Shown here piece by piece: positions 8,165 through 17,277 of a stretch of DNA of 64,000 bases. Position 1 is the stretch's first letter, and every line of letters starts with the position of its first letter. A program made the translations under genes and the position numbers. The notes under the pieces were generated by a model. The model searched no databases. It was not told where the DNA came from and saw only the letters and a list, made by a program, of their open reading frames with translations. Where the stretch lies: contig JBBCJU010000004.1 of the NCBI GenBank assembly GCA_037190145.1, positions 62,001 to 126,000 of the forward strand, in the 5' to 3' direction. This DNA comes from 55-13 sp037190145. Lineage in GTDB: Bacteria > Armatimonadota > Fimbriimonadia > Fimbriimonadales > Fimbriimonadaceae.

Positions 8165-9552
8165 TTAAGGCTCTGCCATAGGTGATACGTTGCAAAACTT
8201 CGATAGGGAGTGAACGGCTTCATAAGCGCTTCAACCTCGGCTGTAGTTGGTTTAGATTCTAGTTGGAAAAACTTAATGAGCCCTGCAGTCAAACCTGTGT
8301 CGCCAATGGGAAGGCAGTCGGCAAAGCCTGCTGCTCTCATCATCACATAATTTGTAGACCAAGCTCCGAAACCTCTAATCTCAAGCAACACCTTCTTAAG
8401 TCTCGTGGCCGACATTTCTTCCGCCATCGAGAGCCACTTATGCCCTAATTTTGCTACTCCGATAATGTATTCCGCCTTCCTTTGTGAAAACTGTAAGGGG
8501 AGTAATTCCTTGGGTTCAAGGCTTGCCAGACGATCCAGGTGAGGAGAAGAATAGAAGCCATCTCCCAGGGGTTCGCCATATGTTTGGAAAAGACGCTGTC
8601 GGAGGCGATAAGCAAACGGCAAGTTAATCTGTTGGCCAACAATGGACCAAACTAATCCGTCGACAAAGCTAGCCGTTTGAGGGATTCGTGTTCCAGAACG
8701 TTCAGCAATGAGTCTCTCAAACCCTAGTTCATGTATAAGTTGCTCAAACAACTTAGGATCTTGTTGAAGTCCGAAGATTCGATGGATGCCTTCAAACACA
8801 TCGATACTCTCTCCTTTCAACGTTTGTACCGATGCAGATTCTCCAAGTTCAATCTCTGCGATACTTCCTTTAGGCGTCGTAAGCCAAACCCTGTTTCCTA
8901 AAACCCTTTCTGTCGGACTAAGAGGATCCCGTCCGAGATAGCCAAGAAGAGTCTTTACATGAAAGGATGTAGGTACATGAACGTGAAAGTCGCTTTTTAC
9001 TAGTAGTTTCCGATACTCTGAAGGGGATACCCCAAGTCTTCTCTTGAACGTCTCATTAAAGCTGGATAGAGATTCATATCCGACATCGTATGCAACCTCT
9101 GCGATGCCTTGGTTTGTTTCTAACAACGCTTGCTTTGCTCGATTCAACTTCGCACGGGTCAATACTTCAGATGGCGTGGAATGATAGTGTCGACGGATTA
9201 GGTCGTGAAGCTTCGTGGTGCCAACATCCAAAGTCTTTGCCAGATCAGACGCATTTGTGAACTGTTGAGGGGATTGCCGTACAGAAGAAACCAGTTCTTC
9301 AAGCCGGATGAGTTCTCGATCTTCACCCGATTCAAACTCGTCAGGCTTACATTTCTTACAAGGTCTGAGGCCGACCGCTGCGGCCTCAGCTCCGGTCGCA
9401 AAGAATCGCACATTCTCAGACTTTGGAACTCTGGCGTGACACGAGGGAAGACAATAGATACCGGTGCTCAAAACGCCAATAATGAACTTGCCATTCAAGC
9501 TATGATCACGCGACCCCATTGCCGCCAGCATCTCCTCCCTTGTCATCTTCAT
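8161..9552 (-). CDS. alkA: Ada-AlkA fusion: methylphosphotriester sensor plus 3-methyladenine glycosylase
   Basis: Three-part alkylation-response protein of 463 residues. Residues 1-75 form the Ada zinc domain with C34, C38, C65 and C68; C34 is the expected methyl acceptor from DNA phosphotriesters. Residues about 85-190 are an AraC-type helix-turn-helix (ending VAYDVGYESLSSFNETFKRR, then LGVSPSEYRK), so methylated protein should activate transcription. Residues about 190-463 are an AlkA-type HhH-GPD glycosylase: VWSIVGQQINLPFAYRLRQR, the HhH LLEIRGFGAWST, and the catalytic Asp in LPIGDTGL. It excises 3-methyladenine and similar bases. Coupled to ogt by ATGA. Probably autoregulated. Confidence 0.95.
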   Translation of the reverse strand: MKMTREEMLAAMGSRDHSLNGKFIIGVLSTGIYCLPSCHARVPKSENVRFFATGAEAAAVGLRPCKKCKPDEFESGEDRELIRLEELVSSVRQSPQQFTNASDLAKTLDVGTTKLHDLIRRHYHSTPSEVLTRAKLNRAKQALLETNQGIAEVAYDVGYESLSSFNETFKRRLGVSPSEYRKLLVKSDFHVHVPTSFHVKTLLGYLGRDPLSPTERVLGNRVWLTTPKGSIAEIELGESASVQTLKGESIDVFEGIHRIFGLQQDPKLFEQLIHELGFERLIAERSGTRIPQTASFVDGLVWSIVGQQINLPFAYRLRQRLFQTYGEPLGDGFYSSPHLDRLASLEPKELLPLQFSQRKAEYIIGVAKLGHKWLSMAEEMSATRLKKVLLEIRGFGAWSTNYVMMRAAGFADCLPIGDTGLTAGLIKFFQLESKPTTAEVEALMKPFTPYRSFATYHLWQSLK

Positions 9553-9612
9553 GGTTAGAAGTATTCGGCGAATGTGATTTGTATGGCTACCGGATTCTTT
9601 CGTTTGTCTCGA

Positions 9613-11127
9613 CTATTTCGCGATACCAGAGGCTCGTGTCTCGCGAATCACGGTCACTTTAATCTGTCCTGGATATTCCATTTCGGCTTCAATCCGTTTG
9701 GCAACTTCCCCTGCAAGCCTAGTGGCAGCCAAGTCATCAATCTCCTCTGGTTTAACGATCATCCGAATTTCTCGACCGGCTTGGACAGCAAAGGACCTTT
9801 CAACACCCTTAAACGAGTTCGCTAACGTTTCAAGTGCAGTCAGTCGCTTGATATAGTTTTCAAGGTTTTCCCGACGCGCACCGGGTCTGGCCGCCGAGAT
9901 AGTGTCGGCAATGATCACCAGCATAGCTTCTGGGGAATTAGGTTCAATCTCGTAGTGGTGAGCCCCTACTGCGTTCAGCAGTTGCTCCTTTTCGTCCAAT
10001 CCACGCAAGAATTCCATTCCGGTCAGCGCGTGTGGTCCTTCCCATTCGGGGCCAAGGGCCTTACCGATGTCATGCAAGAGTCCAGCTCGCTTGGAAACCT
10101 CCGTATTCAGCCCTAGCTCTGCGGCAAGACTTGCACAAAGTCGAGAAACCTCAACCGAATGGTCCAAGACGTTTTGCGCGTAGCTCGTACGGAAACGAAG
10201 GCGTCCCAATGCCTCGATGGCTTTGAAGTGCAGGCCGGGAACATTGGCTCTCTCTGCGGCTCTCTCGCCCGCATCCTTGATCATCCGGTCGACTTCCTCT
10301 TTGGCTTTCTCAAAGAGTTCTTCAATCCGCCCTGGGTGAATGCGGCCATCCACCATCAAGTTCATTAAGGCAAGCCGGGCAGTTTCTCTTCGCACTGGAT
10401 CAAAACAAGAAATCACCACTGCTTCCGGGGTCTCATCAACAATCAGATCAACCCCGGTTACCTGCTCAAAAGCTCGGATGTTTCGACCCTCTCGGCCAAT
10501 GATCCGTCCCTTCATATCTTCACTAGGAAGTTCAACTACGGCTAAAGTGGCTTCGGTAACGTAATCCACTACAGATCGCTGGATCACATCCAATACGGTT
10601 TTCTTCGCTTTTCGCTCGGCTTCAGCTATCGCATCCGTTTCGATCTGCTTCGCGCGCTTGGCGGCAAGTTCAGAAACCTCCACTGAAACTCTACTTAGAA
10701 CAAGCTCTTGAGCAGACTCCGGTGATAGCCTTGCCACTCGGTGAAGCTCTTGATCAATTTCTTGCAAACGTCGTTCGGCTTCTTCGCGTAACTCTTCAAT
10801 CTCTCGCCGCTTATTGGAGAGGGTTTCTTCTCTCTGCTCTATCTGGGTGCGTCGGACATCCAGCGCATCTTCCTTTGTGCAAAGCTTGTCTTCCTGTTTC
10901 GTAAGGGCTGCCTGCTTTTGTCGAACTTCATCTTCAAGCCGATCACGCTGGCGGATGGCCTCTTCCTTTGCCGCTAAAATAGCGGCGGCAGACTTCAGTT
11001 CCGAGTCTTTTTCTGCGAGGTTACGGGCGCGAGCAACCGCAGGACGCAGCCATAAAAAGTAAAGCCCTCCGGTAAGGATGGCGCTTACTCCCAGGCCACC
11101 GGCTAAGGCGATAAGGGTATCAGGCAT
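9613..11127 (-). CDS. rny: Ribonuclease Y
   Basis: Membrane-anchored endoribonuclease that initiates mRNA decay. An N-terminal transmembrane helix (residues about 5-26) is followed by a long charged coiled coil (about 30-190), a KH RNA-binding domain about 200-265 (GRIIGREGRNIRAFEQVTG) and an HD hydrolase domain with HSVEVSRLCASLAAEL and the metal-binding LLHDIGKAL near residue 350, then a C-terminal domain. Length 504 matches the family. It is the third gene of recA-recX-rny, 18 bases after recX; rny next to recA is common in Gram-positive relatives. Confidence 0.97.
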   Translation of the reverse strand: MPDTLIALAGGLGVSAILTGGLYFLWLRPAVARARNLAEKDSELKSAAAILAAKEEAIRQRDRLEDEVRQKQAALTKQEDKLCTKEDALDVRRTQIEQREETLSNKRREIEELREEAERRLQEIDQELHRVARLSPESAQELVLSRVSVEVSELAAKRAKQIETDAIAEAERKAKKTVLDVIQRSVVDYVTEATLAVVELPSEDMKGRIIGREGRNIRAFEQVTGVDLIVDETPEAVVISCFDPVRRETARLALMNLMVDGRIHPGRIEELFEKAKEEVDRMIKDAGERAAERANVPGLHFKAIEALGRLRFRTSYAQNVLDHSVEVSRLCASLAAELGLNTEVSKRAGLLHDIGKALGPEWEGPHALTGMEFLRGLDEKEQLLNAVGAHHYEIEPNSPEAMLVIIADTISAARPGARRENLENYIKRLTALETLANSFKGVERSFAVQAGREIRMIVKPEEIDDLAATRLAGEVAKRIEAEMEYPGQIKVTVIRETRASGIAK

Positions 11128-11145
11128 TTTTAGTTTGCCAGGAAC

Positions 11146-11598
11146 TTAAGCGGAACCAAAGAAGGAATCAAGAGGCGCTTCGATTTCATCCTCAGAAAAG
11201 CCTCGGGTCAACAAGAACCGAGCGCCTCGAACACGGTCATCCGTAGGCTTAAACTTCGCTGAGAGCGCGGCGATCATGGCCGCCGACTGGTCGTCGTCCG
11301 TAATCACGCCGAGGCACTCATCAATGATTTCTTCCGGTGCACCTCGCCTTTTGAGCTCAGCGCGTAATTTTTCTATCCCTGCCGCCCGCTTCCCGGTCAT
11401 ACGAGCTACAAGGTTTTGTGTCGAACGTTTATCGTCAACTAGTTTACGTCGGTTTAGGTGACGAATGACGGTTTCAATGTCTTCTGACCCAAAACCCTTG
11501 CGTGTGAGTTCTCGTTCTATCTCGGCAACAAACCGATCTTTGCCGCCCAACATACGAAGGGCGGCTTCCAGACACATCGTGTCAATGATATCGCTCAA
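11146..11598 (-). CDS. recX: RecX-like regulatory protein
   Basis: Small helical protein (150 residues) that binds RecA filaments and limits their extension. It shows the repeated three-helix RecX pattern: ALRMLGGKDRFVAEIERELT, then VIRHLNRRKLVDDKRS and ARFLLTRGFSEDEIEAPL. Sequence conservation is modest, but its position six bases after the recA stop is the classic arrangement. The TTG start at 11598 is preceded by a purine-rich GGTAGG. Assignment is strong from size, pattern and context. Confidence 0.9.
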   Translation of the reverse strand: MSDIIDTMCLEAALRMLGGKDRFVAEIERELTRKGFGSEDIETVIRHLNRRKLVDDKRSTQNLVARMTGKRAAGIEKLRAELKRRGAPEEIIDECLGVITDDDQSAAMIAALSAKFKPTDDRVRGARFLLTRGFSEDEIEAPLDSFFGSA

Positions 11599-11604
11599 CT
11601 AAAC

Positions 11605-12654
11605 CTACCCTTCGTCGGCAACTAGAGCCATCGCTTTTGCGGTGAGAGCGATCTTATCTTCACGCAGCTTGCTACGCAGTTTGCCGTCAATCTCCTTGAA
11701 GATATCTTGATGCTCATCTAGGAAGGTACGGGCATTGTCTCGGCCTTGTCCAAGTCGAACCTCTCCATAGTTGTAATAGGTTCCAGAGCGTGTAATAAAG
11801 CCCTTTTCGGTAGCGATATCAAGAAGATCACCAGACTTGGAAATGCCCTTTCCAAAGATCATGTCGAATTCAGCAGTCTTGAATGGAGGGGCTACCTTAT
11901 TCTTAACCACTTTCACCTTGGTGCGAGCGCCGATTTGATCCGGACCACTCTTAATGGCATCGCCCTTGCGAACTTCAAGTCGAACAGAAGCCCAGAACTT
12001 CAGGGCACGTCCACCCGGAGTCGTCTCAGGGTTACCGTACATCACGCCAATCTTCTCTCGAAGTTGGTTGATGAAGATCGCAGAAGTATTGGATTTATTG
12101 AGCGAAGCGCCTAGTTTTCGAAGAGCTTGACTCATCATTCGAGCCTGCAAACCCACAAATGAGTCGCCCATCTCCCCTTCAATTTCGGCTTTCGGTACAA
12201 GGGCAGCAACGGAGTCGATAACCACCAGATCAACCGCGCCAGAGCGAATGATGGAGTCTGCAATTTCTAGAGCTTCTTCACCGTTGCTGGGCTGCGAGAT
12301 GTAAAGTTTGTCAATGTCAACACCAAGTACTTGGGCATATTCGGTGTCCATTGCATGCTCAGCATCAATGTAGAGGGCCAAGCCTCCTGCTTTCTGACAC
12401 TCGGCAACGCAGTGTAAGGCAAGGGTGGTTTTACCGCCCGATTCTGGACCGTAAACCTCAATAATGCGGCCCTTAGGAATGCCACCAATTCCAAGCGCGG
12501 TATCCAGACTTAAAGAGCCAGTAGAGATGGCTTCAATCGACTCACGGTCGCCATCCCCCATGCGCATAATTGCGCCTTTTCCAAAAGCCTTTTCAATCTG
12601 CCCAAGGGCAAGTTGTAGCGCCCTTTCCTTTGCTTCGATGCCTTCGTTCGCCAT
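11605..12654 (-). CDS. recA: RecA recombinase
   Basis: ATP-dependent strand-exchange protein and coprotease for the SOS response. Walker A is GPESGGKTT, Walker B region VDLVVIDSVAAL, with the conserved loop FINQLREKIGVMYGNPETTPGG. I chose the ATG at 12654 (MANEGIEAKERALQLA), which gives 349 residues; an in-frame upstream codon would add 13 residues not typical of the family. GAGAAGAG precedes this ATG. No convincing LexA box of either the Gram-positive or proteobacterial type is visible in the 130 bases upstream. First gene of recA-recX-rny. Confidence 0.98.
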   Translation of the reverse strand: MANEGIEAKERALQLALGQIEKAFGKGAIMRMGDGDRESIEAISTGSLSLDTALGIGGIPKGRIIEVYGPESGGKTTLALHCVAECQKAGGLALYIDAEHAMDTEYAQVLGVDIDKLYISQPSNGEEALEIADSIIRSGAVDLVVIDSVAALVPKAEIEGEMGDSFVGLQARMMSQALRKLGASLNKSNTSAIFINQLREKIGVMYGNPETTPGGRALKFWASVRLEVRKGDAIKSGPDQIGARTKVKVVKNKVAPPFKTAEFDMIFGKGISKSGDLLDIATEKGFITRSGTYYNYGEVRLGQGRDNARTFLDEHQDIFKEIDGKLRSKLREDKIALTAKAMALVADEG

Positions 12655-12787
12655 CTTCTCTTCTCGCCCGTTAAGTGTTTCCGCTCGTCGCATGTCTACA
12701 TTAGTCTACCAAAAAATAAGTAAAAGCAATAGATAACTTTGTACGCGGATCGGATTTCTTGACGATACCAGCGATTTGACGAGGTTC

Positions 12788-13858
12788 TTACTGGACGACT
12801 TGCCCCATTCGCACCACTTCAAAATCGCTTCCTTTCACCTGCTTCAAGGTGTTCAGTTCCGAATCACTCCAACGCGAGTCAGGCGCTCCCGATAAATACC
12901 AATCGGATCCGTTATCGGCAACGATCATTCCGTACTTCTTCAAGGCTCTTAAAATGACTTGCGCCGAAGCAGGGTATGTCGAAATGTTAAAACTGGCTTT
13001 CAAACGCACTCGCATTCCCATCGGCGGTCGATTGGCATCTGTAGAGCTGCTGGCCCAATGCCGAGCCGGATGCACATAAGCCCGACGAGATCGAGAGACA
13101 GTGAACCGAAGCGCATGATTGATTTCCCCATTGAGCATCACTTCGTCATAGCGAACCAAGCCTGGGAAGATGGGGAGTCCCGCTGCATCAGCAGAAGTCC
13201 AACCTGCCGGTCGCAGGGCGTTAGTCTTCAAATCAAACTTGGCGCCGGAACCACAATGCCAGCCGCTTCCATTCGGAAAACTGTAATAGGTTTCCCAAAG
13301 CTCCTTGTTATCACGATCAATCACCAAGATATGCCGGTCTCCGTCCGAGCTTGGTCCTCCCTCAATCGGTGGATTCGGTGGTATGGGATAGGGGCCAGGA
13401 TCGCTTTCGCTGGCATAGTCAAAAGTCATCGGCACCCGGGGTTGATTGCCTGGAACCACTAGGTAAGGAATTCCAAATGGCCCTCCATTCCAGTTCGCGC
13501 CGAAGTCTGGATGCAGATTCTTATTCAATCCTATAGAAGCAATGATATTGGCGGAGTTTGGGTCAACGGGTTCTTCATCAATGGGAGTGTTCCAAGGATT
13601 GTCTGAGGGAAATGGTCGAAAGCCATTCATATTCGCTCCCACTCCAAGATCGGGAAGGTTTCCGGTAGAAGATGTTCCTGTAGTAGCGGTCGTTCCGCCG
13701 GTTTCTCCGCTGGTGAGGCCAGTAGAGCTAGAACTCCCACCGCCGCCTCCGCCTCCACAGGACGAAAGGATGAGTGAGGATACAAAAACTCCCAAAACTA
13801 CAGTTGGCAAACTCCATTTAACCAATGATTTCTCCCACGCAACCGTATTGCGATTCAC
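12788..13858 (-). CDS. Secreted lipoprotein of a conserved family of unknown function
   Basis: Predicted lipoprotein of 356 residues. A basic start and hydrophobic helix end in the lipobox LILSSC, followed by a Gly/Ser/Thr-rich linker to about residue 75. The remaining 280 residues are one globular domain with many conserved-looking motifs: FPSDNPWNTPIDEEPVD, HPDFGANWNGGPFGIPY, DRHILVIDRDNKELWE, WHCGSGAKFDL, LRPAGWTSADAAGLPIFPG, and VILRALKKYGMIVADNGSDW. I recall similar sequences in soil bacteria, but no function. The HIS- and Trp-rich motifs suggest a ligand- or metal-binding surface. It ends just upstream of recA and diverges from the S9 peptidase. Confidence 0.75.
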   Translation of the reverse strand: MNRNTVAWEKSLVKWSLPTVVLGVFVSSLILSSCGGGGGGGSSSSTGLTSGETGGTTATTGTSSTGNLPDLGVGANMNGFRPFPSDNPWNTPIDEEPVDPNSANIIASIGLNKNLHPDFGANWNGGPFGIPYLVVPGNQPRVPMTFDYASESDPGPYPIPPNPPIEGGPSSDGDRHILVIDRDNKELWETYYSFPNGSGWHCGSGAKFDLKTNALRPAGWTSADAAGLPIFPGLVRYDEVMLNGEINHALRFTVSRSRRAYVHPARHWASSSTDANRPPMGMRVRLKASFNISTYPASAQVILRALKKYGMIVADNGSDWYLSGAPDSRWSDSELNTLKQVKGSDFEVVRMGQVVQ

Positions 13859-13946
13859 TTTCCATTTGGAAAACCTTCCTTGGTGACGGTCACAATGAGT
13901 CGTCTTGTTCCGTATTCATTCGGATGAAGACGCCCGTAGCGTTTAC

Positions 13947-16289
13947 ATGAATCTCATGAATTCCCGAAGCATATTTCTAGTGGCCGCAATCAGCGTTTCC
14001 GTCAGCGCCTTTGCTCAAAGTGCCAAACCCGTCAATTTTGATGATCTCTATCCTCGACGGCCGTTCACCGGCAAATCTGCCGCAGGTATGGAGTGGTCCC
14101 ATTCGGATCGCTATGTTGCCTATCTCTGGAACTCCTACCAAGATAAGGGGCTAGATATCTGGCTCTATGACACGCAATCTGGCACCTCTCGAAGACTGAC
14201 CTCCATGGAAGTCATGAGGCCCTTTGATCGAGATATTCCCAAGGCGATTGAGCGCTATAAAAAGGATGATGAAGAGCTGGACAAGGCGGATACCATGTCC
14301 GATCTTGACTATCGAGAATGGCAGCTAAAAAAGAAAAAGGAAGATGAAGACCGTAAAGAGCCGTTGCCGGCTTACCCTGGTATTTCTGGATTCGAGTGGG
14401 CCAAGAAGAGCGACGAAATGCTCTTCACCTACAAAGGCGACATCTATCGCTTGAAAATTGGAGAAACCCGGCCAACTCGATTGACTCAAACCCGGGATGG
14501 AGAGAGCCAACCTGAGTATTCGAAGGACGATCAAGGCTTTTTCTTCCGGAGGGGAGACGGGGTCTATTACATGAGCTTCAATAGCCCAGTCGTTCGACAA
14601 TTGAATCCGGCTCTTCCCAACAATATGCCCCTGCAAGGCTATATGATTTCGCCCGAGAACGATCGGCTTGTCATCTTCAGCGGCCGCTCCATCGGGGCCG
14701 ATCGGCAGGTGGACTACATCGTCTATCGAAATCGGTTTGCGGAAGCTAGAAAGACGGGTCGAGGAGTGGCCGATGATCGGTTCAATTCCGAAAGCTACGT
14801 ATTCATGTATGACCTGAACGATGATCCTGAGGCCAACCCAACTAATGATGGCAAGCCTTGGGAAATCTGGAAGTTCCCTGGAGGCGAGGAGTATCAGGAA
14901 ACAAGCATCAACTCCAAGCCTTGGTCTCCCGATGGCAAACAGTTTGTTTTCGCCAGCTGGAAGCGAGATAAGAAGGAACTCGCCTTCTGGACCGCTGATA
15001 TTCAGTCTAAAACGCTGAAGCAGATTTACAAGACAGGCCACGACGGAGAACATCGCTCTCCAAGCCTCGCTTCCCCATTCTTCTCTCCTGATGGAGCCAA
15101 GGTTTTCTGCCTATTGGAGAACAGCGGCTATCGCCAAGCCTGGAGCATTGATCCTGCTACACAAACGGCGACTCAAATCTCTAAAGGTGATTTCGAAACT
15201 TATCCCATTGAAGCAAGCAAGGATGGCAAATCACTCTTTGTTCGTTCTGGCAAAGATAGCCCTGCTCAAATGCAGCTTTACAAGGTGGATGTGGCCTCTG
15301 GTGAGTACTCCAAATTCTCCAAGCAGGTAGGCAGTTATGGTGAGCAAGTTGTTCTGAACAATGGTCAAACGCTCGGCGTTGGAACATTCGCCAACTGGTC
15401 CAATCTGAACGAGCTGTACTTGCTTTCAACGGGCAGCGCCGCCGACAAAGTGCTCACGAGTTCTCACCGGAAGGAAGCTTTCGACAAGATAAATCAGATC
15501 AAGCCCGAACTCTTTACGTACAAGAATCGAAATGGCCAAACCATTTATGGCTACATCTTTGCTCCCAAAGATGTGAAGAAAACCAAGAGACCCCTGATGA
15601 TTTATGTCTATGGCGGTCCATTGGGTACGGGCAAATCGGTTGTCGATGGAACGTTTAATTCAACGGCTTACCTTTTCAACATGTACTTAACGCAAAAGTA
15701 TGGGTTCGTGACTGTTACCATCGACCCTCGTGGACAAAGCGGTTATGGTGCTGAGTTTGGAAAGGCAAACTGGAATGCTCCAGGAAAAGCGCAAACGGAA
15801 GATCTGACCGACGGCGTGAAGTATCTGGTCCAGAACTACAACGTAGATGCTAAGAAAGTCGCGATCAACGGTTGGTCCTTTGGTGGGTTCCAAACGCAGA
15901 TGTGCATGTTCTCTGCGCCAGATGTCTTCACTCTCGGCATTGCCGGTGCTGGTCCCACAGAATGGCAAAACTACAACACCTGGTACTCGGGTGGCGTCAT
16001 TGGAGATTCTGCTCTCAATAAGCTAGATGATTTAGACAAGTTTTCTTTAACAAAGATTGCTAAAAATCTCAAAAATCCGCTGATGCTTCTTCATGGAGTA
16101 GAGGATACAAACGTGCTGTTCCAAGACACCATTGCGGTCTACCGAAAGCTCCTGCAATACGGAAAGGGAGACCTCGTAGAGCTTTCCATCGACCCCACTG
16201 GCGGTCACGGAATGGGTGGCGACATGAGCAACCGAGACCGTCACGCGATCTACCTATCATTCATCAAGCGCTGGTGGAGACTCGACTAG
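13947..16289 (+). CDS. S9-family prolyl oligopeptidase / dipeptidyl peptidase
   Basis: Secreted serine peptidase of about 780 residues. A signal peptide (residues about 1-24, ending SAFAQ) is followed by a long beta-propeller region with WSPDGKQFVF-type repeats, then the C-terminal alpha/beta-hydrolase domain. The nucleophile is in NGWSFGGFQ, the Asp in LHGVEDTNVLF and the His in GGHGM, all in the order and spacing of the S9B/S9C groups. It probably removes dipeptides or cuts short peptides outside the cytoplasm. Start chosen at ATG 13947 because it places the signal peptide at the N terminus; ATG 13956 is also possible. Followed by a strong hairpin. Confidence 0.92.
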   Translation: MNLMNSRSIFLVAAISVSVSAFAQSAKPVNFDDLYPRRPFTGKSAAGMEWSHSDRYVAYLWNSYQDKGLDIWLYDTQSGTSRRLTSMEVMRPFDRDIPKAIERYKKDDEELDKADTMSDLDYREWQLKKKKEDEDRKEPLPAYPGISGFEWAKKSDEMLFTYKGDIYRLKIGETRPTRLTQTRDGESQPEYSKDDQGFFFRRGDGVYYMSFNSPVVRQLNPALPNNMPLQGYMISPENDRLVIFSGRSIGADRQVDYIVYRNRFAEARKTGRGVADDRFNSESYVFMYDLNDDPEANPTNDGKPWEIWKFPGGEEYQETSINSKPWSPDGKQFVFASWKRDKKELAFWTADIQSKTLKQIYKTGHDGEHRSPSLASPFFSPDGAKVFCLLENSGYRQAWSIDPATQTATQISKGDFETYPIEASKDGKSLFVRSGKDSPAQMQLYKVDVASGEYSKFSKQVGSYGEQVVLNNGQTLGVGTFANWSNLNELYLLSTGSAADKVLTSSHRKEAFDKINQIKPELFTYKNRNGQTIYGYIFAPKDVKKTKRPLMIYVYGGPLGTGKSVVDGTFNSTAYLFNMYLTQKYGFVTVTIDPRGQSGYGAEFGKANWNAPGKAQTEDLTDGVKYLVQNYNVDAKKVAINGWSFGGFQTQMCMFSAPDVFTLGIAGAGPTEWQNYNTWYSGGVIGDSALNKLDDLDKFSLTKIAKNLKNPLMLLHGVEDTNVLFQDTIAVYRKLLQYGKGDLVELSIDPTGGHGMGGDMSNRDRHAIYLSFIKRWWRLD

Positions 16290-16298
16290 CGCCATTGG

Positions 16299-16329
16299 GC
16301 GGTGTGCGGATAAATAGTCCGCACACCGC
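16299..16329 (+). terminator. 12-bp perfect hairpin between convergent genes
   Basis: Arms 16299-16310 and 16318-16329 pair perfectly around a 7-base loop. It is followed by TTCGTGTCTTT, only a weak U-tract. It lies between the convergent S9 peptidase and Spy-like genes and is probably a shared terminator. Confidence 0.75.
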
Positions 16330-16338
16330 TTCGTGTCT

Positions 16339-17121
16339 TTAGAATCCGCCACCTGGTCCACGGCCTGGCCCACCTGGTCCTCCAGGACCTCCGAAACCCG
16401 GTCCTCCTTGTGGATTCACGATCTTGAAAGCCTTGCCGAGCATAGATTGCCAAGCGGTTTTCTGAGAGTTGGAAAGAACCGCCACAATCTTTCGATTCAG
16501 GGCCTCCCGGTTTTTCTCCATCTCAGCTCGCATCTGCTCGGGATCTGGCCGTTCGCCTTGCCCACCCTGAGGTGGTCGCATGTTCTGACGGTTGGATTCC
16601 ATGATTTCCCGAATCTGCTCGTGTTGAGCCTCGGTGATGCCCAGCTTTTCTGCAACTTCAGGTCGAGAAATAGCAGATGCGCCTTGCTGTTGCAAGCTAA
16701 TCTCTTGATATCGCTTATATTGAGCAGAACTCAGGATGGCTTTGATTTTCTTCTCCATCTCACCCTGATCGCCGGGGCCACCAGCGCCTCTTCCACCTTG
16801 TGGAGGTCCGCCACCTTGTCGACCTTCACCACCACGCTGCCCACCCTGTGGAGGACCACCGGGGCCGCGTCCCGCGGGGGCGAGTGCCTGAATTTGTTCC
16901 TTCTGATCCTCAGTCAAGTTGAGTTCTTTTTGCACACTGGCATTCATCAGAAGTTGGGGTCCTTGCATTCCTCCGCCTGGCCCCATGCCTGGGCCTCCAC
17001 GCATTCCTCCTCCAGGACCTTGGGGTGGACCAAAGCCACCGCCCTGCGGACCTGCTTGTTGCCCGAACGATAACGCGCAAACGACGGTGAGTGCGGCGAT
17101 AGCTAATAGTTTCTTTTTCAT
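16339..17121 (-). CDS. Secreted Gly/Pro/Gln-rich protein with Spy/CpxP-like helices
   Basis: Predicted exported protein of 260 residues with a signal peptide ending ALSFGQQ. Low-complexity Gly/Pro/Gln/Met blocks alternate with short amphipathic helices. Two helices carry the LTxxQ-type pattern of Spy/CpxP periplasmic proteins: LNLTEDQKEQIQAL near residue 67 and LGITEAQHEQIREIM near residue 163. A Lys/Glu-rich helix MEKKIKAILSSAQYKRYQEI lies between them. Spy-like proteins act as chaperones or metal-stress sensors in the periplasm; the large Gly-rich insertions are unusual. It ends in a Gly/Pro-rich tail (GGPGGPGGPGRGPGGGF). Function is inferred only from this pattern. Confidence 0.75.
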   Translation of the reverse strand: MKKKLLAIAALTVVCALSFGQQAGPQGGGFGPPQGPGGGMRGGPGMGPGGGMQGPQLLMNASVQKELNLTEDQKEQIQALAPAGRGPGGPPQGGQRGGEGRQGGGPPQGGRGAGGPGDQGEMEKKIKAILSSAQYKRYQEISLQQQGASAISRPEVAEKLGITEAQHEQIREIMESNRQNMRPPQGGQGERPDPEQMRAEMEKNREALNRKIVAVLSNSQKTAWQSMLGKAFKIVNPQGGPGFGGPGGPGGPGRGPGGGF

Positions 17122-17277
17122 CTTTACACCTCTCTCCCAATGGCTTGGGGTTGGTGTATCTGTTGTGGCAATGTTTTATGAGGAATTTATGTGAGGATAA
17201 GTTTTTTTTGGCAGTACCAAAAATTCTGTAGAAAGCAATGTTGTGCAGAGCGATACCAGACCTGTAGACTGCCCATT

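Noticed and set aside
14325..15053. 242-codon minus-strand frame inside the S9 peptidase
   Set aside because: Antisense shadow of the beta-propeller coding region, no family resemblance.
16333..17073. 246-codon plus-strand frame opposite the Spy-like gene
   Set aside because: It is produced by the Gly/Pro-rich codon repeats on the other strand; the real gene has a signal peptide and LTxxQ helices.
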